Notes: generated by a model from the sequence alone, not told the origin. Counted from the first letter of the stretch, positions 8,900 to 18,214 are shown. The stretch: 33,548 bases of DNA from Gemmatimonadota bacterium (GCA_013043565.1 JABDNZ010000488.1:1-33548); one strand, 5' to 3'. Program-made: numbers and translations.

Positions 8900-11800
8900 C
8901 TAATCTATCTCAATCCCGGTGAGGTTCCCTACCCGACCCCTTTCCACCTGGGCCCCCTGCCAGATGAAATAGATGACCGGTACGACGACCAGTGTGAGGA
9001 CGGTCGCGGACACCATCCCGCCCACCATGGGGGCGGCGATCCTCTTCATGACGCTTGCTCCGGTGCCCGATCCCCAGAGGATGGGCAAGAGCCCCACGAT
9101 GATCGTGGTGACGGTCATCACCTTGGGCCGGACCCTCATCACCGCTCCCTCCATCACGGCGTCATGAAGCCCCTCCAGGCTGATCCTACCTCGGCGAATC
9201 CGGTCGTCCCAGGCGTGGTTGAGGTAGAGGAGCATGATGACGGCTGTTTCGGCGGCGACCCCGGCCAGGGCGATGAACCCGACCCCCGTGGCCACCGACC
9301 AGTTGTAGCCCAGGAAGAACATGATCAGGATGCCACCTACGAGGGCGAAAGGGAGGGAGCCCATCACGATGAGGGTTTCGCCTACCCTGCCGAAATTCAG
9401 GAAGAGGAGGATGAAGATCAAAAGCAGGGTGGCGGGCACCACCAGGGCCAAACGAGCCCGGGCTCTCTCCATGAACTCATGCTGTCCGGACCATTCGAGC
9501 GTGTATCCCGGGGGAAGGGTGACCATGGCGTCCACCATGTCTTGTGCCGCCCGTACATACCCACCGATGTCATCGGAATCAACGTCCACGAATACCCAGA
9601 CGGTCGGGAAGGCCCCCTCGGTTTTGATGGACATGGGGCCGTCGGCGATCTCGATGGTGGCGATCTGACCCAGAGGAATCTGCGTTGCTCCACCCGGGTC
9701 CATGGCCGATGGCATGCCGTTCCCGACCCCGGTGCCTGCCGTCTGTCTGACCGGCACAAGGATTTCCGAGATCCTCTCCGGTCGGTCCCGCAGTTCTTGC
9801 GGGTAGCGTACCCTCACCCCGTATCTCTCTCGCCCCTCTACCGTCTGTGTGATCTCCATTCCGCCAACAGCCGAGGCGATGACCATGTTCGCATCGCGGA
9901 CGTTCACGCCGTAGCGGGCAGCGGCGCCCCGGTCGAGTTTGATGTTGAGGTATCGTCCCCCCAACGGCCGCTCCGACACGGCCGACCGAGTGCCGGGCAC
10001 CATAGCCACGGCATTCTCCACCTCCCTACCCAGTCGTCCCAACTCAGCCAGATCGGGCCCGAAGATCTTGATCCCAACGGGGGTTCGGATTCCGGTGGCG
10101 AGCATGTCGATCCGGCCTTTGATGGGCATGGTCCAGGAATTCGGGATGCCCGGGAATCGGATGGCTTCGTCCATCTCCTGGATCAAACCGTCCCAGGTCA
10201 GACCTTCCCGCCAATCCTCCTCCGGCTTAAGGACGATGGTGGTCTCGAACATGGCCAGGGGTGCCGGGTCCGTTGCCGTGTTGGCCCTGCCGGCCTTCCC
10301 GAAAACGGATTCCACTTCAGGAAAAGTCGCCAGGATGCTGTCCTGCTTCCGCATGGCTTCATGGGCCGTACGAACGCTTATCCCCGGAAGGGTCATGGGC
10401 ATGTACATCATGGACCCCTCGTTCAGGGGCGGCATGAACTCGGAGCCGATGCGCTGAAGGGGGATCATGCTGAGGATGACCACGGCGAGGGTCACTCCGA
10501 GTACGGGCCACCGCCAGCGGAGGGCGAACTCCAACACAGGCTTGTACACCCAGACCAGGAATCGATAGACCGGGTTTTTCTCCTCCGCCGTGAGGGTGCC
10601 TCGCACGAAGAGCCCCATGGTCACTGGAACCATCGTGAGAGCCAGAAGGCTCGCTCCCCCCATAGCCAACGTTTTCGTCCAGGCCAGAGGTTTGAAGAGC
10701 CGTCCCTCCTGGGCCTCCAGGGCGAAGACCGGAAGGAACGACACCGTAATGATGAGGAGGCTGAAGAAGAGGGCTGGCCCGACCTCTTTCGAAGCCCGGA
10801 GGACGATACTCCATCGTTCTCCGGAGCTGAGCAGTGAGGTAGGGAATCGCCCCTCGGGTATGCCAAACCCCGGGTCCCCCGGTCCCGCCCTTCGGCACTT
10901 TTCCCCGATCTCCCTCTCGAGGTGTTTGTGCATGTTCTCGATCATGACGATGGCGGCGTCGACCATGGCGCCAATGGCGATGGCGATTCCCCCGAGGCTC
11001 ATGATGTCGGCGTTGATCCCCAGAAAGCGCATGGCGATGAACGCCATGAGGATCCCCAGCGGGAGGGTGAGAATCACGACCAGCGCGCTTCGGACGTGAA
11101 AAAGGAAAACCAGGCACACGAGAGCCACGACGATGGACTCCTCGATGAGCTTCTCACGAAGGGTGTCGATGGCTCGGAGGATCAGCTCGGACCGATCGTA
11201 TACGGGTTTTAGGGTCACGCCCTCAGGAAGGCCGGCCTGGATTTCGGCGATCTTCTCTTTGACCAGGCCGATGGTGGCGAGGGCGTTTTCTCCAAACCTC
11301 ATGACGACGATGCCGCCCACCACGTCCCCTCTCCCGTCGAGATCGGCCACCCCCCGCCTGACCTCGGGGGCGAGTTGGACATTCGCCACGTCGGCGATAC
11401 GGATGGGTGCCCCTGTCTCCGAGGCGGCCAGTACCACCGACTCGATGTCGCCCAGGCCCTCGATATAGCCCAGTCCCCGGACCATGTATTCCCGGTCCGC
11501 CATCTCCAGTACCATGGCCCCCACGTCCTGGTTGGCGGACCGAATGGCTTCCATGACCTGGTGGACTGAGACGCCAAAGCCTCTGAGACGATCAGGGTCG
11601 AGCGTGACCTCATAGGCCCGCTCGAATCCCCCCACCGAAGCCACCTCGCTGACTCCCGGGACCGAGGTCAGCTGGTACCGGAGGAACCAATCCTGGATAG
11701 ATCTCAGGTCGGCCAGGGAGTGGGTCCCCGAGTTGTCTTCCAGGACGTACTGGTACACCCACCCAAGTCCTGTGGCATCGGGCCCCAGAGCCATTTCGGC

Positions 11801-12172
11801 ACCCTCGGGAAGTCGGCTCTGAATCCCCGACAGGTACTCCAGAACCCGGCTGCGGGCCCAGTAGATGTCCGTTCCGTCTTCGAAGATGATGTAGACGAAG
11901 GAGACCCCGAAGAATGAGTATCCCCGGACTGTTTGGGCGCCGGGGACCTTCAGCATCTCGGAAGCGATAGGATAGGTGACCTGGTCTTCCACCAACTGGG
12001 GGGCTTGGCCCTGGTAGTCCGTCTGGATGATGACCTGGACATCGGAGAGATCCGGGATGGCCTCCAACGGTGTTCTGATCATGGCCAGGATCCCGGCCCC
12101 TGCCGTGATCAGGCCCAGGATCAGCACGAGGACCTTATTGCGGACCGACCATTCAATCACCCGTTTCAGCAT
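8900..12172 (-). CDS. cusA: Heavy-metal efflux RND permease, CusA/CzcA family (1090 aa)
   Basis: MLKRVIEWSVRNKVLVLILGL..., SLGGIAIAIGAMVDAAIVMIENMHKHLE, EGSMMYMPMTLPGIS, RIDMLATGIRTPVGIKIFGPDL, GFIALAGVAAETAVIMLLYL; HME-type RND signatures. Confidence 0.95.
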   Translation of the reverse strand: MLKRVIEWSVRNKVLVLILGLITAGAGILAMIRTPLEAIPDLSDVQVIIQTDYQGQAPQLVEDQVTYPIASEMLKVPGAQTVRGYSFFGVSFVYIIFEDGTDIYWARSRVLEYLSGIQSRLPEGAEMALGPDATGLGWVYQYVLEDNSGTHSLADLRSIQDWFLRYQLTSVPGVSEVASVGGFERAYEVTLDPDRLRGFGVSVHQVMEAIRSANQDVGAMVLEMADREYMVRGLGYIEGLGDIESVVLAASETGAPIRIADVANVQLAPEVRRGVADLDGRGDVVGGIVVMRFGENALATIGLVKEKIAEIQAGLPEGVTLKPVYDRSELILRAIDTLREKLIEESIVVALVCLVFLFHVRSALVVILTLPLGILMAFIAMRFLGINADIMSLGGIAIAIGAMVDAAIVMIENMHKHLEREIGEKCRRAGPGDPGFGIPEGRFPTSLLSSGERWSIVLRASKEVGPALFFSLLIITVSFLPVFALEAQEGRLFKPLAWTKTLAMGGASLLALTMVPVTMGLFVRGTLTAEEKNPVYRFLVWVYKPVLEFALRWRWPVLGVTLAVVILSMIPLQRIGSEFMPPLNEGSMMYMPMTLPGISVRTAHEAMRKQDSILATFPEVESVFGKAGRANTATDPAPLAMFETTIVLKPEEDWREGLTWDGLIQEMDEAIRFPGIPNSWTMPIKGRIDMLATGIRTPVGIKIFGPDLAELGRLGREVENAVAMVPGTRSAVSERPLGGRYLNIKLDRGAAARYGVNVRDANMVIASAVGGMEITQTVEGRERYGVRVRYPQELRDRPERISEILVPVRQTAGTGVGNGMPSAMDPGGATQIPLGQIATIEIADGPMSIKTEGAFPTVWVFVDVDSDDIGGYVRAAQDMVDAMVTLPPGYTLEWSGQHEFMERARARLALVVPATLLLIFILLFLNFGRVGETLIVMGSLPFALVGGILIMFFLGYNWSVATGVGFIALAGVAAETAVIMLLYLNHAWDDRIRRGRISLEGLHDAVMEGAVMRVRPKVMTVTTIIVGLLPILWGSGTGASVMKRIAAPMVGGMVSATVLTLVVVPVIYFIWQGAQVERGRVGNLTGIEID

Positions 12173-13494
12173 TATCGGCTCCCGGCCGTGTCAGGGGGCA
12201 TGACATGGCCGGAGTGGTCCATCTCAGCGCCGGTTGTGTCGGCCGGCGGATCCCCCATCTGGTGCTGGGAATGATCCATGCCCTCATCACCTGCGGGTTC
12301 CCCCCCCATATCCATCATCGAGTGGTCCATCCCGGCCATGGCGGCCATGGCGGCGCCCAGATTGGATTCGGCGTCGATGAGGAACGTGGCCGACGCCGCG
12401 ACCACGTGGCCCTCACGCAGGCCCGACAGGACTTGGATCTGATCACCACTACTCAACCCGGTCACTACCTCCATGGGATGCAGCTGCCCGTTGGACATCC
12501 GATGGAATACCACCGATCGCTCCCCGGTCTGTAGCACCGCCGAACGGGGGACCAGAAGGGTCTCTTCCATGTTCCCCCCGTGAAGCTCCACCTGGGCATA
12601 CATCCCCGGCTTGAGCTTGAGGCCGGGGTTGGGAAGCTCGAGGCGGACTCGTCCGGTCCGAGAAGAAGCGGACACCGTGGGGTAGATGTAGGTGACCGAG
12701 CCGTGGAACATCTCCCCGGGGTATCCCTCGAAGCTCACCATGGCGTGTTGCCCTTCCCCTACAATGGAGATGTCCTTCTCGAACACCTCCGCGTCCACCC
12801 AAACCCGGCCGAGGTCGGCCAGCTGGAACAGGTCCATTCCCGGAGCGATCCGGGCACCCACGACGACGTTTTTCTCCACGACGACTCCTGAAGCCGGAGC
12901 CCGGAGGGTCAGGGTTTTGGCAACGGTGCCTCGGTCTTCCAGGGCTTGGATCTCCGCCTCGGGGATGTCCCAGTAGGCCAGCCGGCGACGGGCGGCTGTC
13001 AGGAGCTCATCGGCACTCTTCATGGCCCGGTCGCCTCCCCCTGCCTGGGCTTCCTCCAGAAGGCCCTTCGCCAGAAGAAGCTCCTCCTGGGCCGTGACGA
13101 GTTCCGGGGAATAGACCTCCATCAGCGGCTGGCCGGCCCGGACATTCGCACCGGTGAAGTCCACGAAGAGCCGCTCCACCCACCCCTTGATCTTCGGGCT
13201 CACGGAGCTGAGCCGGGTTTCGTCGTACGTAACGAAGCCCACGGTGTTCACGGTTCGAGGCAGTGACCCGGTGACGACGGTGGCGTAGGTCACGCCGATT
13301 CTGGCGGCGGCATCAGCGCTCAAGCTGACCGGCTGGGCTTCGTCGCTGCCCGCCGACATTGCCGAGTGGTCGTGCCCTTCCATGTCCTGATTGGCAGGGA
13401 CTTCCGAGCCTCCCCGAAGGGAGAAGGCGGCCAATGTCACCGCGGAGAGGATCACGATAGTCAGTGCCAAGAAGACCTGAGAACGCGTTTTCAT
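12172..13494 (-). CDS. cusB: Efflux RND periplasmic adaptor subunit, CusB type, with Met/His-rich termini (440 aa)
   Basis: GFVTYDETRLSSVSPKIKGWVERLFVDFTGANVRAGQPLMEVYSPELVTAQEELLLA; MDHS-rich tail; TAATG overlap with cusA. Confidence 0.93.
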   Translation of the reverse strand: MKTRSQVFLALTIVILSAVTLAAFSLRGGSEVPANQDMEGHDHSAMSAGSDEAQPVSLSADAAARIGVTYATVVTGSLPRTVNTVGFVTYDETRLSSVSPKIKGWVERLFVDFTGANVRAGQPLMEVYSPELVTAQEELLLAKGLLEEAQAGGGDRAMKSADELLTAARRRLAYWDIPEAEIQALEDRGTVAKTLTLRAPASGVVVEKNVVVGARIAPGMDLFQLADLGRVWVDAEVFEKDISIVGEGQHAMVSFEGYPGEMFHGSVTYIYPTVSASSRTGRVRLELPNPGLKLKPGMYAQVELHGGNMEETLLVPRSAVLQTGERSVVFHRMSNGQLHPMEVVTGLSSGDQIQVLSGLREGHVVAASATFLIDAESNLGAAMAAMAGMDHSMMDMGGEPAGDEGMDHSQHQMGDPPADTTGAEMDHSGHVMPPDTAGSR

Positions 13495-14849
13495 TGGATC
13501 TCCAAAATGAAATCGCCGCTGACCGGGAGGTCGCGGCCGATGGTCTGTTCCAGTTGAGCCACAGCGGAACCGTAGTCCGCGAGAAGGTCGAAGTACTCTC
13601 CGTCAAAGCGGTTGACCGCCATTTGGGCATCGACGAGGGCCATGAAGTCCAGAGCTCCCACACGGTAGGAGGCAAGGGAGGACTCCACGCCCGCCCGGGC
13701 TTGCGGAAGGATGTCCTCCCTGTACAACCGGAGGAGGTTCCTGGCACGGTCCAACTCGGCCAGGGTCTGGTTTATGCTCGCGTTCACCAATGTCCGTGCC
13801 TCCTCCAACCGGACCGCCGCGAGGCTTTCCAGGACGGTCGCCTCTTCCCTGAGCTTTCTCTGCCGCTTCCCGGCGTAGAGGGGGACGCTGAACCCGACCG
13901 AAGCGCCTCCCATGTTGGTGGGGTCGCCTTCCATGCGACCCAGGGCGTAGTGGAGTCCCACCGTGAGGTCCGGCCAGATGGCTTTCTCGGCAAGCCGGCG
14001 GTTGGAGGTCGCTCGCTCGGCGGCCAGCTCCATTCCCTGCAGTGCCGGTCGGGTTTCAAACGCCCATTCGGTGAGTGCAGCCAGAGATGGAAGGTCGGCG
14101 GGTAGATTCGGCAGTTCGGGGGAAGGGAGTGGTGTGTCGGCCGATTGGTTCACCACGGCGTTCAGCTTGGACTCGGCTCCCCTCCTCAGAGCCGAGAGGC
14201 GCTCAATGTCGGCCTCCATCCTGGCAGCGGCCACTCCGGCTCTCAAAACATCGGCTTGGGGGCCGGTACCTGCTCCATATCTCGAGAGGGCCACGGTTTC
14301 GAAATCCTCGAGAAGAGACAGGGTCTCCCGGAGGACCTCGATTCCGCGGTCGATTCGGTAGAGTTCGTAGAACCCGACCGCGGCTTCGGTCCGTACGCCC
14401 CACCAGGTCTCCTCGGCCAGCACTGAGTCGATCGCCGTGGACTGTTTGGCGATTTCGTCTCGCACCGACCGTTTTCCGGCAAGGGGGAACCGCTGGGCCA
14501 GTTGGAAGGACGGGGCCATGGACGCGGGCATCGTGGCTGAGAACTCCGGGAGAGCCAGGTTCGCGACGCCGACCATGAACGTGGGATCGGGCAGCAATCC
14601 GGCCTCGGACTCCCGGGTTCTGGTTGCGTCCACCTGGAGGGCGGCCGCTCGTAGCCCCGGGCTCCGCTCTCGGACAAGCGCGAGGAGGCTTCCGAGGTGG
14701 AGCTTCGCCTCTTCGACGTCGGACTCCGGGGTTTCAGAGGACTGAGGGGTACGCGGTGGCCGGCCCTGCGCACCCAAAGGCTGGTGGATAGGCAGGACGA
14801 CGAGAAAGAAGGCGGCCAGGCCGGCCGCCAGCATGGTGTTCTCCTTCAT
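13491..14849 (-). CDS. cusC: TolC/CusC-family outer-membrane efflux protein (452 aa)
   Basis: Signal peptide MLAAGLAAFFLVVLPIHQPLGAQ; paired outer membrane efflux repeats (LRAAALQVDATRTRESEAGLLPDP..., LQGMELAAERATSNRRLAEKAIWPDLTVGLHY). 4-bp ATGA overlap with cusB. Confidence 0.9.
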   Translation of the reverse strand: MKENTMLAAGLAAFFLVVLPIHQPLGAQGRPPRTPQSSETPESDVEEAKLHLGSLLALVRERSPGLRAAALQVDATRTRESEAGLLPDPTFMVGVANLALPEFSATMPASMAPSFQLAQRFPLAGKRSVRDEIAKQSTAIDSVLAEETWWGVRTEAAVGFYELYRIDRGIEVLRETLSLLEDFETVALSRYGAGTGPQADVLRAGVAAARMEADIERLSALRRGAESKLNAVVNQSADTPLPSPELPNLPADLPSLAALTEWAFETRPALQGMELAAERATSNRRLAEKAIWPDLTVGLHYALGRMEGDPTNMGGASVGFSVPLYAGKRQRKLREEATVLESLAAVRLEEARTLVNASINQTLAELDRARNLLRLYREDILPQARAGVESSLASYRVGALDFMALVDAQMAVNRFDGEYFDLLADYGSAVAQLEQTIGRDLPVSGDFILEIQ

Positions 14850-14915
14850 GACCCTCGACCCCGGAGGAAGGGAGAATGGAATTTCTAGGCTAGCCCAAGA
14901 AGGGTAGGGTTTGCT

Positions 14916-14948
14916 GGGTGAAGTGAGGATGAAGAGAGTATGAAGAAG
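14916..14948 (-). promoter_or_regulatory. Candidate OmpR/PhoB-family response-regulator operator: three 11-bp direct repeats upstream of the efflux operon
   Basis: gggtgaagtga / ggatgaagaga / gtatgaagaag in tandem. TGAAG occurs at 14919, 14930 and 14941, a spacing of exactly 11 bp, in the 107-bp gap between the kinase stop and the cusC start. Confidence 0.6.
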
Positions 14949-14956
14949 TCTTAATC

Positions 14957-16405
14957 TTATTTAGGGGATCGGGCCGCGTCCCCAACCGCCGCGTGCGGCA
15001 GGCTTGCACGGAATAGGGCTCCACCTTCTGGCCGATTCTCGGCTTTGATCGATCCATGGTGGAGCTCCACGATGGCCTGAGCGATGGCGAGCCCAAGGCC
15101 CGTGCCGGATTCGAGCTCCCCAGGGGTCCGGGATTCGTCGGTCCGGTAGAATCGTTCGAATATCTTTTTCAGCTCATCCTCCGGGATTCCCGGGCCCTGG
15201 TCGGCGATCTCCACCAGAGTGGCGCCATCGGTTCGAACGAGATGAACCTCCACCCGGCCACCCTGGGGTGAGAACTTCACTGCGTTTCCGAGAAGGTTCC
15301 AAACGACGCGGTCGAAAAGATCTGGATCCACACTCGCCTCGACGGGAGAGCCCCCTGGACCCAAAAGCTCGATCCCCTTCTCCTGGGCTTCGTTGGATAA
15401 CCTGGACACGGTCCGGTTGATTCGGTCCACCAGATCGACCTTCCGGAAGTGGGGCTTCAGTACCCCTGCCTCCGACCGGGTGAGGGTGAGGAGGTCCTCT
15501 GCCAACCGTGATAGGCGCTCCGACTCTTCCAGAGCGCTGTCCAGGACTTTCACGTACTCCTCGGCGGTCCGATCCCGCCTGAGGGCGACCTCGATCTCCC
15601 CTCGGAGTGCGGTCAGCGGCGTCCGAAGCTCATGGCTGGCATCAGCGGCGAATCTCTTTTGGGTTTCCAGGGCAGCGCTGAGACGGCCCAACATGTCGTT
15701 CAACCCCTGGACCAGGCGTTGATACTCCAGGGTGTCGGCGTAGGCGTCGATCTTTCGGCTGGGTCCCCCTCGGGCGATGCCCTCGGCCTGGTCGATGATG
15801 CGGTCCACAGGCCTCACTACCTTGCCCGCCAACCACCACGATCCGGCAAAAGTACTTGCACCTATGGTCCCGAGGATGCCGAGAAGGAGAAGGCCGACGC
15901 TCTTGAGCATCCGGTTCCTCTCCTCCATGGGTGCCGCGACCTGGAGGACATGCCGGGTGTGAAGCTCCCCCAATCTCTCCAGTGGGTAGTACAAGGCTCG
16001 GATCGGTCTCCCCTGGAAGGTGCCCCGAGTCCAAACCAATTCGTCTGATGCCGCCCGTCCCAGCGCGGCAGAGTCGAGAGGCAGGTCATCGGTGATGTAG
16101 CGCCCCCGTACCAGGCTCTCACCGTCGGCGCTCCAGATCTGGGCGTAACGGTTCAGCTCTCGTACGGAGGCGGCCTCTTCGGGCGTAAGCTCCCACTCGG
16201 GGAATCGCATCGTCCCCGTAGGATCGTCCGTCACCGCAGCCGCCTGGATCGTGGCGACGTTCAGGAGCGAAGCGTCCAGCTGGCGGTCCAGCCCCTGCCG
16301 GAGGCTCAAGTAGCTCAGAACGGCTACCGCCCCCACCGCCGCGATCACGGCGGCCGTCACCCGGACGCCGAGCAGGACACGAAAAGACCGCATCTTCGAG
16401 CTCAT
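14957..16405 (-). CDS. Two-component sensor histidine kinase, CusS/heavy-metal-sensor type (482 aa)
   Basis: Two TM segments, HAMP-like region, H-box RFAADASHELRTPLTALRGEIEVAL, N-box VWNLLGNAVKFSPQGG, G-boxes DQGPGIPEDEL and GTGLGLAIAQAIVELHHGSI. Confidence 0.93.
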   Translation of the reverse strand: MSSKMRSFRVLLGVRVTAAVIAAVGAVAVLSYLSLRQGLDRQLDASLLNVATIQAAAVTDDPTGTMRFPEWELTPEEAASVRELNRYAQIWSADGESLVRGRYITDDLPLDSAALGRAASDELVWTRGTFQGRPIRALYYPLERLGELHTRHVLQVAAPMEERNRMLKSVGLLLLGILGTIGASTFAGSWWLAGKVVRPVDRIIDQAEGIARGGPSRKIDAYADTLEYQRLVQGLNDMLGRLSAALETQKRFAADASHELRTPLTALRGEIEVALRRDRTAEEYVKVLDSALEESERLSRLAEDLLTLTRSEAGVLKPHFRKVDLVDRINRTVSRLSNEAQEKGIELLGPGGSPVEASVDPDLFDRVVWNLLGNAVKFSPQGGRVEVHLVRTDGATLVEIADQGPGIPEDELKKIFERFYRTDESRTPGELESGTGLGLAIAQAIVELHHGSIKAENRPEGGALFRASLPHAAVGDAARSPK

Positions 16406-17082
16406 GCCGGTTCTTTTTCGCTCAGGATGTATCCCACTCCCCGAACTGTGTGAAGCAGCGGCTTATCGCCGTCCGATCGGAGCTTCTGCCGAAGCTTCGC
16501 CACATGGACATCCACCACGTTGCTCATGGGATCGAAACGCAGATCCCAGACCTTCTCCAGAAGAAGGGTTCGGCGCACCACTGCTTCCGGGTGTAGAAGG
16601 AAGTGTTCCAGCAATTGAAACTCCTTCGCTGTCAGCTTCAGGTCCCGGCTCCCTCGGTACGCGACATGTTGGATCCGATCCATCTCCACGTCTGCGTATC
16701 TGAGCCGCTCCGACCTGTGAGATCCACCCCTGCGGATCAGCGCTCGCACTCGTGCCAGAAGGACTTCGAAGCTGAAGGGCTTCGTCAGATAGTCGTCGGC
16801 TCCCGAGTCCAATCCGCGAACGATGTCTTCGGCCGTGTCCCGAGCGGTGAGCATGAGGATCGGGACCACGGACCCCTCTCTCCGTAGCTCTCGGAGGATC
16901 TCCATTCCGGTCTTACCGGGCAGCATCAGATCCAAAACCAGGAGGTCGTAATCGTGGACATGAGCCATGAGGGCTCCTTCCGTGCCGTCATGAGCCACAT
17001 CCACCGAATAGCCATCCTCCCTGAGCCCCTGCTCCAGGAAGCTGGCGACCTTCTTGTCGTCCTCCACCACGAGGATGCGCAT
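16402..17082 (-). CDS. OmpR-family two-component response regulator (226 aa; start chosen at MRILVVEDD)
   Basis: MRILVVEDDKKVASFLEQGLREDGYSVDVAHDG, DLLVLDLMLPGKTGMEILRELR, and a C-terminal winged helix (LTAKEFQLLEHFLLHPEAVVRRTLLLEKVWDLRFDPMSNVVDVHVAKLRQKL). The ORF-track start at 17205 adds 41 non-homologous residues. ATGA overlap with the kinase. Confidence 0.95.
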   Translation of the reverse strand: MRILVVEDDKKVASFLEQGLREDGYSVDVAHDGTEGALMAHVHDYDLLVLDLMLPGKTGMEILRELRREGSVVPILMLTARDTAEDIVRGLDSGADDYLTKPFSFEVLLARVRALIRRGGSHRSERLRYADVEMDRIQHVAYRGSRDLKLTAKEFQLLEHFLLHPEAVVRRTLLLEKVWDLRFDPMSNVVDVHVAKLRQKLRSDGDKPLLHTVRGVGYILSEKEPA

Positions 17083-17120
17083 GGATGGGAGCCTCCCGTC
17101 GCTGGGGAAGGGTGAGCGCA

Positions 17121-17136
17121 ACCTGAATTTGCAGGT
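17121..17136. promoter_or_regulatory. Inverted repeat ACCTG-N6-CAGGT upstream of the response regulator
   Basis: acctgaatttgcaggt, 38 bp from the response-regulator start codon in the divergent intergenic region. Confidence 0.3.
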
Positions 17137-17229
17137 CCTCCGGGTGTTCACACCACTGGTAACCAAAGGGTCCAAACGGGGTAGTCGGGAGAACCTTGAT
17201 CGCAACTTTCAATCTTGGAGTCGGAAGAA

Positions 17230-17646
17230 ATGATGGGTCGTAGAAGAGCGGGAGTGTTCTCCGCAGGTTTGAGCCTTGCCTTGGTCACGTTTGTCGCCGC
17301 TTGTGCTGGAGAGCCGGCCGCCCAGGCGGGCTATTTGGACATTTCTGTCGAGCAGCTTCGGGAGATGATGAACGAGGAGGATCTCACTCTGGTCAACGTT
17401 CACATCCCATTCGAGGGCGACATTCCAGGCACCGATGAGAGCATCAAGTTCGATGAGATCGCGTCCCACCTGGACCTCCTCCCCGAGGATAGAGATGCGA
17501 AGATCGTGCTCTATTGCCGCAGCGGAAGAATGAGCGAGGAGGCCGGAAGCACCTTGGCGGACCTCGGCTTCACCAACGTGTTCAACCTCGAAGGTGGATT
17601 CCGAGCCTGGGCAGCGGCGGGGTATGAGCTGGAGGGGGTCTCCTAG
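17230..17646 (+). CDS. Rhodanese-like domain lipoprotein (138 aa from ATG 17230)
   Basis: [27 protein letters not shown] (lipobox VAAC); rhodanese active-site loop [32 protein letters not shown]. Confidence 0.85.
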   Translation: MMGRRRAGVFSAGLSLALVTFVAACAGEPAAQAGYLDISVEQLREMMNEEDLTLVNVHIPFEGDIPGTDESIKFDEIASHLDLLPEDRDAKIVLYCRSGRMSEEAGSTLADLGFTNVFNLEGGFRAWAAAGYELEGVS

Positions 17647-17719
17647 CAGGGAAGCCCACCCCAGCACTTGAGAACCTGCGGCGCAGGCCAGACATTAGCC
17701 CCTCATCCCATACTCCAGC

Positions 17720-18214
17720 ATGGGGGGTCCTATGCCCGGACTCGGAAGCGGACCGGTTCTCTCTTCCCTTCGCGAGCCGCTTCGTGCAGTTGGCAGCGTG
17801 GTTCTACCATCTCCGGATGCTCTGGACGAGGAAGGGTGGGCTGAAGCGGAGCGAATCATCGAGAGAGCTCTTGCCCCCAAACCCGCCGGGGTGAGGCTTC
17901 AGCTCCGCCTTTTCCTCAGGGTGTTGAACGCCCTTCCCCTGGTCACGACCGGACGCACGTTCGCGGCACTTCCATTGGACCGGAGGGCCGCTTTCCTCCA
18001 ACGCCTGCACAGCTCTCCCGTACTGCCTTTGCGCCGGGGGCTTTGGGGGGTCCGAACCCTTCTTTTCATGGGCTACTACAACCAACCTCGGATCCGGGAA
18101 GCGATCGGGTACTCCGCAAGCCCCTGGGGGTGGACGGCCCATTTCGGGAAGGAGTTGGAGGGGGAGAAACACCCAGAAAACGGGCCGGAAAGTAGGGAGG
18201 AGGCCGACGCATGA
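17720..18214 (+). CDS. Gluconate_2-dh3-like / GMC oxidoreductase small-subunit-like protein (about 160 aa)
   Basis: ALPLDRRAAFLQRL...LRRGLWGVRTLLFMGYYNQPRIREAIGYSASPWGW resembles the N-terminal or small-subunit partner of GMC dehydrogenases. ATGA overlap with the GMC gene. The start could instead be 17735. Confidence 0.6.
   Translation: MGGPMPGLGSGPVLSSLREPLRAVGSVVLPSPDALDEEGWAEAERIIERALAPKPAGVRLQLRLFLRVLNALPLVTTGRTFAALPLDRRAAFLQRLHSSPVLPLRRGLWGVRTLLFMGYYNQPRIREAIGYSASPWGWTAHFGKELEGEKHPENGPESREEADA

Noticed and set aside
8870-10837. Long plus-strand ORF (655 aa) opposite cusA
   Set aside because: Antisense shadow ORF in GC-rich coding DNA. Its composition (His/Asp/Gly/Pro-rich, no domain motifs) is typical of an artefact, and the minus strand encodes an unmistakable RND permease.
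12330-12365. Short DNA repeats (ggccatggcggccatggcgg) as a possible repeat element
   Set aside because: They encode the MAAMAAMAGM segment of CusB, so this is codon-level repetition and not a mobile or CRISPR-type repeat.
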